20,169 bases of DNA, taken from the NCBI GenBank assembly GCA_002409285.1, contig DHUT01000002.1:2280-22448 (forward strand), given 5' to 3'. The position numbers and the translations under genes were made by a program. Positions 7,439-14,440 of this stretch are shown piece after piece; position 1 is the first letter of the stretch; each line of letters opens with the position of its first letter. Source of the DNA: Firmicutes bacterium UBA5227. Lineage in GTDB: Bacteria > Bacillota > Clostridia > Tissierellales > Sedimentibacteraceae. Under the pieces are notes generated by a model. It was not told where the DNA came from. It was given only the letters and a program-made list of their open reading frames with translations, and ran no database searches.

Positions 7439-8665
7439 ATGAAAGTGCAGGAAAGATTTTTAAATTATGTTAAATTTGATACACAGTCAGTACCGGATTT
7501 GGACATTATACCAAGCAGTGAAAAACAAAAGATCCTGGGCAGAAGTCTGATTGAGGAAATGAAATCCATAGGAATAGCTGATGCTTCCATGGATGAACAT
7601 GGGTATGTATACGGAACAATAGCTTCTAATATTACTAATGGGGAGAAAGATGTGCCAGCGATTGGTTTTATTGCTCATATGGATACATCACCAGATATGC
7701 CCGGTAATGATATAAAGCCCAGAATAGTACATAATTATGACGGTAAGGACATTGTACTAAATGAAGAAAAAAATATTGTTATGAAGACCGAAATGTTTGA
7801 TCATCTTTTGGATTACATGGGTAATGATATAATTGTAACTGACGGAACGACTTTGCTCGGAGCAGATGACAAGGCAGGAATAGCAGAAATAATGTCTATG
7901 GCGGAATACTTTTTAAATAACCCATCTGAAAAACATGGCACTATTAAAATAGGATTTACTCCGGATGAAGAAGTTGGAAACGGTGCAGAGAAATTTGATG
8001 TTGAAGGCTTTGGAGCAGATTTTGCCTATACGGTGGATGGAGGAAAACTGGGGGAAATAGAATACGAAAATTTCAATGCTGCCAGTGCAAAGGTTGAAAT
8101 AAGTGGCGTAAACATTCATCCTGGTTCTGCAAAAAATAAAATGAAAAACTCCATATTAATTGCAATGGAGCTCCAGGCAATGCTTCCTGCTCGTGAAACT
8201 CCTGATAATACGGAAAACTATGAAGGATTCAGCCATTTGAACGATATAAAGGGTGATGTTGAAAAAACACTCTTAAATTATATAATAAGGGATCATAGTC
8301 TTGAGAAATTCAATGTAAAAAAAGACAGATTCAAAAAAATAGCGGAATATCTGAATGAAAGGTATGGAGAAGGAACCGTCAGGGTGGAACTAAGGGATTC
8401 ATATTATAACATGAAGGAAAAAATACTTCCGCACATGCATATTATTGAGACTGCACAAAAGGCTATGAAAAACATTGGCGTTGAACCTGAAATAGTGCCT
8501 ATAAGAGGCGGTACTGACGGAGCAAGGCTGTCATATATGGGACTTCCGTGCCCTAATCTTTGTACAGGAGGGCACAACTATCACGGAAGATATGAGTATA
8601 TCCCTATCCAGTCCATGGAAAAGACAGTAGAATTACTTATAGAGATAGTAAAATTATATGCATAA
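7439..8665 (+). CDS. pepT: Peptidase T (tripeptide aminopeptidase)
   Basis: Cytoplasmic di-zinc M20 peptidase that removes the N-terminal residue from tripeptides. The metal and catalytic positions are all visible: H80 and D82 in AHMDTSPD, D143 in LGADDKAG, E177/E178 in TPDEEVG, D200 in TVDGG, and H379 in CTGGHNYHGRYEY. These agree closely with the positions I recall for E. coli PepT. I choose ATG 7439 (MKVQERFLNYVKFDTQS), giving 408 residues, the family length, with AAAGGAA about 8 nt upstream. The in-frame ATG at 7421 has no ribosome binding site and would add six residues. Monocistronic: own promoter and own terminator. Confidence 0.96.
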   Translation: MKVQERFLNYVKFDTQSVPDLDIIPSSEKQKILGRSLIEEMKSIGIADASMDEHGYVYGTIASNITNGEKDVPAIGFIAHMDTSPDMPGNDIKPRIVHNYDGKDIVLNEEKNIVMKTEMFDHLLDYMGNDIIVTDGTTLLGADDKAGIAEIMSMAEYFLNNPSEKHGTIKIGFTPDEEVGNGAEKFDVEGFGADFAYTVDGGKLGEIEYENFNAASAKVEISGVNIHPGSAKNKMKNSILIAMELQAMLPARETPDNTENYEGFSHLNDIKGDVEKTLLNYIIRDHSLEKFNVKKDRFKKIAEYLNERYGEGTVRVELRDSYYNMKEKILPHMHIIETAQKAMKNIGVEPEIVPIRGGTDGARLSYMGLPCPNLCTGGHNYHGRYEYIPIQSMEKTVELLIEIVKLYA

Positions 8666-8666
8666 A

Positions 8667-8700
8667 AAAAGGCTGTGATTGAATACAATCACAGCCTTTT
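8667..8700. terminator. Strong bidirectional terminator between pepT and the SLH gene
   Basis: A 15-bp perfect stem: AAAAGGCTGTGATTG (8667-8681) with CAATCACAGCCTTTT (8686-8700), loop AATA. T-tracts follow on both strands, so it serves the converging pepT and SLH/methyltransferase units. Confidence 0.93.
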
Positions 8701-8703
8701 CTC

Positions 8704-10338
8704 TTAATATTTAACTTTTTTTAAAATTCCTGTGTACGTGTCGTCTATAACAGACTTGTTTGTCCCATAAATATTGAACGTTTTAATTATCTCATAATCA
8801 TTGAGTCCCTCTACAAAAGCTCTTTCTTTTTCACCTATAAAGTTTAATACATACAGTCTGTTCAGAGAATATTTTTGAAAAACATTCTCAAAATCAGCAA
8901 GTCCTTGAGTTGATGGTTTGGAGCCTTTTTCAACCATTAACAGATTTGCCAGCTGAACAACTTTAGAGTTATAATCTATTGGCACTGCTTGGTTCAAGGT
9001 ATATCTGTAAAGTGTCATGTCCTTATAAAGTGAAAAGCTGTAGCTGTCAAATGTATAATTCCTAAAATCGGGTACTTCAGAGCCTGCCGTCAAATCCCAG
9101 TTAATAACTAACAGAGAAGGTATATTATTTGCTTTTTTCAAATCATTATAAACAAGGGTTTTAAGCATTTCTTTGTTATTGCTTTTAACATAATAGGCAT
9201 ATCTGAAAAACAGAATGTTTGCTTTGGCATTATCATTGGTAGTGAGACTATCCCACTTTTTCAATGCATTCATATACAGGTCTTCTCTGACATTATACTT
9301 GCTTGCAAGAGTAAAAATCTGCATCATTTCCGAATTCTTTAAATCATTCCTTGCAACAACATTTGCTAATATTTCATTGGCAAACTGAGATTTTTCTGCG
9401 TCTGAATAATTGCCGAAGGTAATCATGTAAAAATTAGTACCTGCAACGTTGTAATATCCGCCTGAACGTAACGATGCCATTGTTTCGATAGCATTTAAGT
9501 CGTATAAATGCGAGTCTTCCGGGAAAATATATCCTCCGCCCCCGAAAGATACATATTCTAAGGTGTCTTTTGCTTTTATGTACTTTTTATCTGTGGCGTC
9601 AGCCAGATTATAGTTATAATTGCCGAAATATGAGTACATTTCTTCACCCTTGATGGGGAGAAATTCAAGCTTGGTCAAGTACTTACTTTTATCGCTGGTT
9701 TTAATGTCGTTATAAACTCTTCTTATCAACGCTGCTGATTCTGCCCTGGTAATATTGTTAGAACCTTTAAAAGTTCCGTCATTATATCCGGAAACAATTC
9801 CTGAATTATAGAGTTTTTTTATAGGGTCATAAAATTTGCTGTCTTGCCTGATATCTTTAAAATTCAAGGAATTGTCGTAAATTGCATCCTTGCAGAACAC
9901 CGCTATTAAAGCTGCGGCCTCTTCCCTTGTAATTTTTTTATCAGGATAAAAATTCGACCCGGGAAATATATCGGTAAAAGAATAATCCTTATTTCCCTTT
10001 ACATTTTCATACATTGAAATAACAAAGGTGTAGGACCAATGTTTGTTGGACATATCGTTGTATGGCATGTTGCTGGTATAGATTTCAGTCATTTTGTTTT
10101 GACGGTATGCCGTCTTTGCCAGGATTGTTACAAACTCGGCTCTGGTAATGTTGTTTTCAGGCTTGAAAGTGAAGTCACCATATCCATTGAAAACCTTCAG
10201 TGTGTTGGAAGCAAAATCAATGTCCTTTTCAGCCCAATGATTATAAGTATCATAATACACAGTCTTTGCCGATGCCGGCTGAATGGATAACACAACAAAA
10301 ATAGTAATTAATAATAATAGCTTGTTAAACTTCTTCAA
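8704..10338 (-). CDS. Secreted S-layer-homology (SLH) protein with C-terminal domain of unknown function
   Basis: 544-residue exported wall-bound protein. The signal peptide is residues 1-24 (Lys-rich start, hydrophobic core, cleavage after QPASA). Three SLH repeats follow at about 28-78, 92-150 and 158-210, each with the wall-polymer-binding motif: ITRAEF (64-69), ITREEA (136-141), ITRAES (196-201). SLH triplets bind pyruvylated secondary cell-wall polymers. Residues 220-544 are Tyr/Asn-rich and match nothing I recognise; no hydrolase motif is seen. The start is a TTG at 10338: GGTGAT, complementary to the 16S tail, lies 8 nt upstream and overlaps the stop of the methyltransferase gene 9 nt away. 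The two genes are thus likely co-transcribed. Confidence 0.88.
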   Translation of the reverse strand: MKKFNKLLLLITIFVVLSIQPASAKTVYYDTYNHWAEKDIDFASNTLKVFNGYGDFTFKPENNITRAEFVTILAKTAYRQNKMTEIYTSNMPYNDMSNKHWSYTFVISMYENVKGNKDYSFTDIFPGSNFYPDKKITREEAAALIAVFCKDAIYDNSLNFKDIRQDSKFYDPIKKLYNSGIVSGYNDGTFKGSNNITRAESAALIRRVYNDIKTSDKSKYLTKLEFLPIKGEEMYSYFGNYNYNLADATDKKYIKAKDTLEYVSFGGGGYIFPEDSHLYDLNAIETMASLRSGGYYNVAGTNFYMITFGNYSDAEKSQFANEILANVVARNDLKNSEMMQIFTLASKYNVREDLYMNALKKWDSLTTNDNAKANILFFRYAYYVKSNNKEMLKTLVYNDLKKANNIPSLLVINWDLTAGSEVPDFRNYTFDSYSFSLYKDMTLYRYTLNQAVPIDYNSKVVQLANLLMVEKGSKPSTQGLADFENVFQKYSLNRLYVLNFIGEKERAFVEGLNDYEIIKTFNIYGTNKSVIDDTYTGILKKVKY

Positions 10339-10347
10339 TTTGCGTCA

Positions 10348-12222
10348 TCACCCTTTATTAATATATTTATATATTATATTATTTACCTCCTCCTCGGTTA
10401 TATTAAACACCTTTTTCAGGAATAATTCAATACTAATTTTTCCTAAATCAGATATATTTTGCTTACCGTTTTCCTGAGGTAAAAATATTTTAACATTACT
10501 TAATTTGTTAGGATAATATTCATAAATATTGTTTCCTACCTTTTTCGCATGACACTTGAAATAAAACTCAAAAATATTAGAATTTAAATATGAAATAAAA
10601 TATTCCAAGGATATTTTCCTACTGATATTATTTAGTAAATATACATCTGCACTGCAAAAATATTCATTTTCATCATAATAGAAGTTATTGCCTTTGGATT
10701 TATACGGGAAAACTATTTTTGGATTTTCAAAATCAGATTGAATTCGACCCCATTGTAGTTCATACCATTTCCTACGGCCTTTAATACACTCCCGACGGTC
10801 TTGAAGCCTGTTTTTATATGAAGAAAGGTACTTAATTGTGTTGGGATAGTCCTGTTCGCTGTCAATATTATTTGTATACAGTAAGTATAAATTATTATAT
10901 TTAATACCGGATTTTGTTATATTGCTGTTCTTAATCCATTTTTTAAGCAAGACTTTTTCAATGCCGTATTTTTCAATTGTTTTTTCATCAACTATGAAAG
11001 CCTTATCAAGACCGGTTATAATTCCCTGCTTGATTGTGCAGATGTCCCTTATATATGTGTTGGAAATTGAATCAATTCGATTAAATAGCTGTTCATCTGC
11101 ATCCTTTAGTATAATCCATCCTGCATCTTTAAGCTTGTCTTGGTCATAAGTATATTCTTCATTAATATCTTTGCTATATTTGACGTAAACAAAGCGGTTT
11201 TTGTTCTCAGCATTATTTGACAAGGTCAGTAAAGCAGGACTTACCTGTACTTCCTTAAAAACAACGTCCCCGCTGAAATCAATAATTGAAACTATGTTGA
11301 AGTTATTTTTTATATATGCTCTCATCCTGTCGGCGTAAAGTGCTTCCATGAAGTATCTGGAAGTTATGAAGGATATTATTCCGTCATTCTTCAATATATC
11401 CTTGCTTTTTTTGAAAAAGCAGTAGGATATATCTGCTTTGTCATAAAATACCTCTGAATATTTTTGGTATAATTCCTTTTTGTATTCTGGCAAGGAATTC
11501 TTGTGTCCAACATATGGAGGGTTGCCGACTATAACGTCAAACTTACCTAAATTGAATGAATCTGTGAGGTAATCAAAGTTGAATATATTCAACCTCACAT
11601 CAAAGCAGCCACTTGCAAAAATAAGCCCTGTCTTTGTGAGAAATATGGAAAAGTCATCCACATCAATTCCGTAAATCATATTTTCAAGTATGTATTTGTC
11701 ATCCGCTCCTTTTATGCTTCTTCTAATGCTTTTAAAAGCTTCAATCAGGAAATATCCTCCTCCGCAGGAAGGGTCTAAGATTTTTATATTCATGTCAATA
11801 TCCTTAATTTGAAACAATTGAGACAGCATATTGCGGATCAAGTTAACAGGTGTGTATACTTGCCCTAAATTCTTTTTCTCCCTGGGTGTAAGGAGTCTTT
11901 CATAAAGTTCTGCCGGACTGAAGTCCTCTAAAACGATAATATTTCTGTTGGCAGATAATAAATTAAATATCTTTTCTTCGGTTTTTGTATCACTGAGGTC
12001 AAAAAAATCATATTCACGAAACATATTTGTATCAGCAGGTTTAAAAATAAGGGTATGTTTATACGATTGAAAGCTTTTGTCAAGAATATCCATTCCTGAT
12101 GCCTTACATTCATATAAAATTTTAGATACTAAGTAAATTATATATCTTACTCTTACTATATAATCATAGTTATCTAAATCTTTTATTAAGAAATTTATGT
12201 TTTTCAGCAGGGTCTTATACAT
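10348..12222 (-). CDS. Solitary adenine-N6 DNA methyltransferase, CamA-like (type II gamma class)
   Basis: 624-residue DNA methyltransferase with a TaqI-like C-terminal recognition region. Order: an N-terminal region (1-105), motif X LGQVYTP (119-125), SAM-binding motif I LDPSCGGG (149-156), motif II around IDVDD (186-190), and catalytic motif IV NPPY (234-237), which marks adenine-N6 methylation. Further on are QGIITGLDKAF, KWYELQWGR (485-493), CSADVY (523-528) and YEYYPNK. The NPPYVGHK, KWYELQWGR, SADVY and YYPNK blocks agree with my memory of C. difficile CamA (577 residues, CAAAAA), an orphan enzyme affecting sporulation and colonisation; not aligned here. No restriction enzyme lies nearby. 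AGAGGT is the ribosome binding site. The SLH gene follows 9 nt later. Confidence 0.88.
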   Translation of the reverse strand: MYKTLLKNINFLIKDLDNYDYIVRVRYIIYLVSKILYECKASGMDILDKSFQSYKHTLIFKPADTNMFREYDFFDLSDTKTEEKIFNLLSANRNIIVLEDFSPAELYERLLTPREKKNLGQVYTPVNLIRNMLSQLFQIKDIDMNIKILDPSCGGGYFLIEAFKSIRRSIKGADDKYILENMIYGIDVDDFSIFLTKTGLIFASGCFDVRLNIFNFDYLTDSFNLGKFDVIVGNPPYVGHKNSLPEYKKELYQKYSEVFYDKADISYCFFKKSKDILKNDGIISFITSRYFMEALYADRMRAYIKNNFNIVSIIDFSGDVVFKEVQVSPALLTLSNNAENKNRFVYVKYSKDINEEYTYDQDKLKDAGWIILKDADEQLFNRIDSISNTYIRDICTIKQGIITGLDKAFIVDEKTIEKYGIEKVLLKKWIKNSNITKSGIKYNNLYLLYTNNIDSEQDYPNTIKYLSSYKNRLQDRRECIKGRRKWYELQWGRIQSDFENPKIVFPYKSKGNNFYYDENEYFCSADVYLLNNISRKISLEYFISYLNSNIFEFYFKCHAKKVGNNIYEYYPNKLSNVKIFLPQENGKQNISDLGKISIELFLKKVFNITEEEVNNIIYKYINKG

Positions 12223-12253
12223 AATTACCTCTTGAGTCAGTTGCTTTTGTCTA

Positions 12254-12282
12254 ATATTAACATGTTATGGTAATTTAATCAA
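12254..12282 (-). promoter_or_regulatory. Probable promoter of the methyltransferase-SLH operon
   Basis: On the minus strand: TTGATT (12282-12277), 17-nt spacer, TAATAT (12259-12254), about 30 nt before the start codon. Confidence 0.6.
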
Positions 12283-12296
12283 TACAATTAGCTTCC

Positions 12297-12308
12297 TAAT
12301 GCTATATA
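12297..12308 (+). promoter_or_regulatory. Possible extended -10 promoter for the DUF1659/DUF2922 genes
   Basis: TGCTATATA at about 12300-12308 resembles an extended -10 element (TGnTATAAT), 28 nt before the DUF1659 start. No good -35 is present. It lies back to back with the methyltransferase promoter. Confidence 0.4.
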
Positions 12309-12335
12309 GTAGTAAAGGTAAATGGAGGTGATATT

Positions 12336-12563
12336 ATGCCAATTATGCCAAACCAGGCAAATTCAAAATTAAAGCTTATTTATAGTGCGGGACTTGACGA
12401 AAACAATAAAAACATCATTAAAAACAAAACTTTTTCCAATATTAAGCCAACCATTTCAAATGAAGAATTATATGAGCTGGGAATTGCAATATCAGATTTG
12501 CAGTTGTATGCGCTGATTGATCTTGTAAGGTATGAAGAATATGAGTTGATTAATGAAATCTAA
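12336..12563 (+). CDS. DUF1659 family small protein
   Basis: 75 residues, cytoplasmic, no membrane segment. The pattern SKLKLIYSAGLDENNKN, then KTFSNIKP, then LGIAISDLQ matches the DUF1659 family: a small protein of about 70 residues, common in Bacillota, with a short beta-rich start (basic strand, DENGN turn, KTxSNxKP) and a helical end. Function is not known. GGAGGTGAT sits 3 nt before the ATG. A DUF2922 gene follows after 40 nt, the usual partner of DUF1659 in Bacillota, so the two probably work together. Confidence 0.8.
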   Translation: MPIMPNQANSKLKLIYSAGLDENNKNIIKNKTFSNIKPTISNEELYELGIAISDLQLYALIDLVRYEEYELINEI

Positions 12564-12603
12564 TGAGTATAAAGCCATAAAATGGTTATAAAGGGGTGAT
12601 AAT

Positions 12604-12819
12604 ATGGCTAAAAAATTAGTAATGGTTTTTAAGACAGCTAAAGGAACAACTTCTACACTGACTGTAGACGAACCTAAAGAAGGTCTGACAGAATCCGAAA
12701 TCAAGGCAGTAATGGACACAATTGTTTCTAAAAATATATTCAGCACTAACAGCGGTGATTTAATTGAGGTAAAATCAGCGGAAATAACTACGACAACCAC
12801 CAAAGAATTTTTAATGTAA
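12604..12819 (+). CDS. DUF2922 family small protein
   Basis: 71 residues. KKLVMVFKTAKGTTSTLTVDEPKEGLTE at the start, then VMDTIVSKNIFSTNSGDLIEVKSAEI, is the DUF2922 pattern: beta-hairpin, DxPK turn, AMDxII helix, then a final strand. Function unknown. AAGGGGTGAT precedes the ATG. It almost always follows a DUF1659 gene, as here. A toxin-antitoxin role is not supported: neither protein has toxin or DNA-binding features. Confidence 0.82.
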   Translation: MAKKLVMVFKTAKGTTSTLTVDEPKEGLTESEIKAVMDTIVSKNIFSTNSGDLIEVKSAEITTTTTKEFLM

Positions 12820-12833
12820 AATTTGAAGCACTA

Positions 12834-12842
12834 TGATATAAT
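12834..12842 (+). promoter_or_regulatory. dsdA: Probable extended -10 promoter for dsdA
   Basis: TGATATAAT: TG at 12834-12835, one base, then TATAAT at 12837-12842. There is no clear -35. Transcription would begin near 12848-12850, the left edge of the palindrome that follows. Confidence 0.55.
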
Positions 12843-12845
12843 AAT

Positions 12846-12879
12846 AAGCATGGGGAGAGTTTAAACTCTCTCCATGCTT
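12846..12879 (+). promoter_or_regulatory. 34-bp near-perfect palindrome upstream of dsdA
   Basis: The left arm AAGCATGGGGAGAGTTT (12846-12862) is complementary to AAACTCTCTCCATGCTT (12863-12879), with one G-T wobble. The RNA would form a 14-15-bp hairpin. The T-tract after it is broken (TTAATATATTTCT), so it is a poor terminator for the DUF2922 unit. Because it begins at the predicted dsdA transcription start, it could be an operator or a 5' stem-loop of the mRNA. Confidence 0.75.
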
Positions 12880-12900
12880 AATATATTTCTGGAGGGTTCC

Positions 12901-14235
12901 ATGATAAATAAAAGTGAAATAATAAATAACAATCCGGTATTAAAGGATGCATCAGAATTAAAAGAATTATTGTGGCTTAACCCCAGGTTAAGTACATATG
13001 CTACTGCTGAAGGAAAAACCAATGTGGATACATTTGCAATAGATGATGCACAAAATCGTCTTTCTAAATTTGCACCGCTGATAGAAATACTTTTCCCTGA
13101 AACAAAAATATCCCATGGCATTATAGAATCTCCGTTAAAACAGATAAATAATATGAAAAAAGCTCTTATTCAGGAATACCATACGGAAATTTCAGGGAAA
13201 CTGCTTCTTAAAATGGACAGCCACCTGGCAATTGCAGGAAGCGTGAAAGCAAGAGGAGGCATATATGAAGTGCTGAAATATGCGGAGCAGCTTGCATTGA
13301 AAAATAATATGATTAGAGAAGATGATGACTATTCAATTATGGCACAACAAAAATACAGAGATTTCTTTAATCAGTACAAGATACAGGTAGGTTCAACGGG
13401 AAATCTTGGCTTGAGCATCGGAATTACATCTGCAGCATTAGGCTTCAACGTTATAGTTCATATGTCTTCGGATGCAAAGCAGTGGAAAAAGGATTTGCTC
13501 AGGTCAAAGGGAGCACAGGTGGTTGAATATGACAGTGACTTTTCAAAGGCTGTGGAAGAAGGCCGCAAGCTTTCAGACCATGACCCCATGAGCTACTTTG
13601 TAGATGACGAAAATTCCATGAATTTATTTTTAGGATATGCCGTAGCCGCAAGAAGACTTAAAAAGCAGCTTGATGAAATGAATATTCAAATAGATGAAAA
13701 ACATCCTATGATTGTATACTTGCCCTGTGGCGTTGGTGGAGCTCCGGGAGGAATTACATATGGGTTAAAATCTGTATATGGAGATAATGTACATTGTTTT
13801 TTTGTGGAACCTACACATTCTCCGTCAATGCTAATTGGAATGGTCACAGGTCTTCACAATGACATATGTGTTCAGGATCTGGGAATTGACGGGAAAACTC
13901 ACGCTGATGGTCTGGCGGTTGGAAGGCCTTCAAAGTTAGTGGGGAAAATTATGGAAGATTTGCTTGGGGGAATTTTCACTGTGGATGACTATAAATTATA
14001 TGACAATATGAGGCTGCTTCATGATTCGGAAAACATAAGTATTGAACCCTCAGCCTGTGCTGCATTTGAAGGCGTTGTAAAAATGGAGGTTTATCAGGAT
14101 GGAAAGGAATATATTAAAAAACATGGATTAGAATCAAAGATGAAGGATGCTGTTCATATTGCGTGGGCAACAGGGGGAAGCCTGGTTCCGGAGGAAATAA
14201 ACAGGCAATTTTTAGAGACACACCTGCAACGTTAA
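12901..14235 (+). CDS. dsdA: D-serine ammonia-lyase (dehydratase)
   Basis: PLP-dependent enzyme turning D-serine into pyruvate and ammonia; it detoxifies D-serine and supplies carbon and nitrogen. Residues GSVKARGGIYE hold the PLP lysine K116; the phosphate-binding glycine loop GSTGNLG is at 164-170; later PCGVGGAPGG, EPTHSP and WATGGSLVPEE match E. coli DsdA throughout. I start at ATG 12901 (MINKSEIINNNPVLKD, 444 residues): GGAGG lies 5 nt upstream, while an upstream in-frame ATG at 12874 sits inside the palindrome arm without a ribosome site. No dsdC regulator or dsdX transporter is adjacent. Confidence 0.96.
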   Translation: MINKSEIINNNPVLKDASELKELLWLNPRLSTYATAEGKTNVDTFAIDDAQNRLSKFAPLIEILFPETKISHGIIESPLKQINNMKKALIQEYHTEISGKLLLKMDSHLAIAGSVKARGGIYEVLKYAEQLALKNNMIREDDDYSIMAQQKYRDFFNQYKIQVGSTGNLGLSIGITSAALGFNVIVHMSSDAKQWKKDLLRSKGAQVVEYDSDFSKAVEEGRKLSDHDPMSYFVDDENSMNLFLGYAVAARRLKKQLDEMNIQIDEKHPMIVYLPCGVGGAPGGITYGLKSVYGDNVHCFFVEPTHSPSMLIGMVTGLHNDICVQDLGIDGKTHADGLAVGRPSKLVGKIMEDLLGGIFTVDDYKLYDNMRLLHDSENISIEPSACAAFEGVVKMEVYQDGKEYIKKHGLESKMKDAVHIAWATGGSLVPEEINRQFLETHLQR

Positions 14236-14242
14236 TATTAAC

Positions 14243-14320
14243 TGTCATCCTGGGATGTATCCGATGAATCCTCTTGCACAACGTACTTATGAGATTATTT
14301 ACCCTCGTTTCAGAATGACA
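14243..14320. repeat. Degenerate intergenic repeat with terminal inverted repeats
   Basis: TGTCATCCTG (14243-14252) and CAGAATGACA (14311-14320) form 9/10 matched inverted ends of a 78-bp unit lying between dsdA and hisS. The ends resemble the TGTCATTCTGAG...CAGAATGACA intergenic repeats I know from many bacterial genomes. Dinucleotides AC flank both ends. A 12-bp palindrome GTTAATATTAAC (14231-14242) overlaps the dsdA stop just before it. Confidence 0.55.
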
Positions 14321-14368
14321 ACGGGCTTACACCCTCATATTAAAATAAGAAAATTTATAATAAATTTG

Positions 14369-14397
14369 TTGATTATGGAAAGTTTATTTGATAACAT
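14369..14397 (+). promoter_or_regulatory. Possible promoter of the HisRS-GH26 operon
   Basis: TTGATT (14369-14374), 17-nt spacer, TAACAT (14392-14397), 43 nt before the start codon. A moderate match. Confidence 0.45.
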
Positions 14398-14440
14398 GAA
14401 TTAAATAATTACCGGGACAGAACAAGGAGGAAGATGAAGT

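Noticed and set aside
10348..12222. A restriction-modification system
   Set aside because: No endonuclease, specificity or helicase gene is adjacent; the neighbours are an SLH protein and small DUF proteins.
12336..12819. Two adjacent small genes as a toxin-antitoxin system
   Set aside because: Their sequences fit DUF1659 and DUF2922, a pair with no toxin or repressor features.
12874..12900. Upstream ATG as the dsdA start
   Set aside because: It lies in the arm of the palindrome, has no ribosome binding site, and GGAGG sits ideally before ATG 12901.
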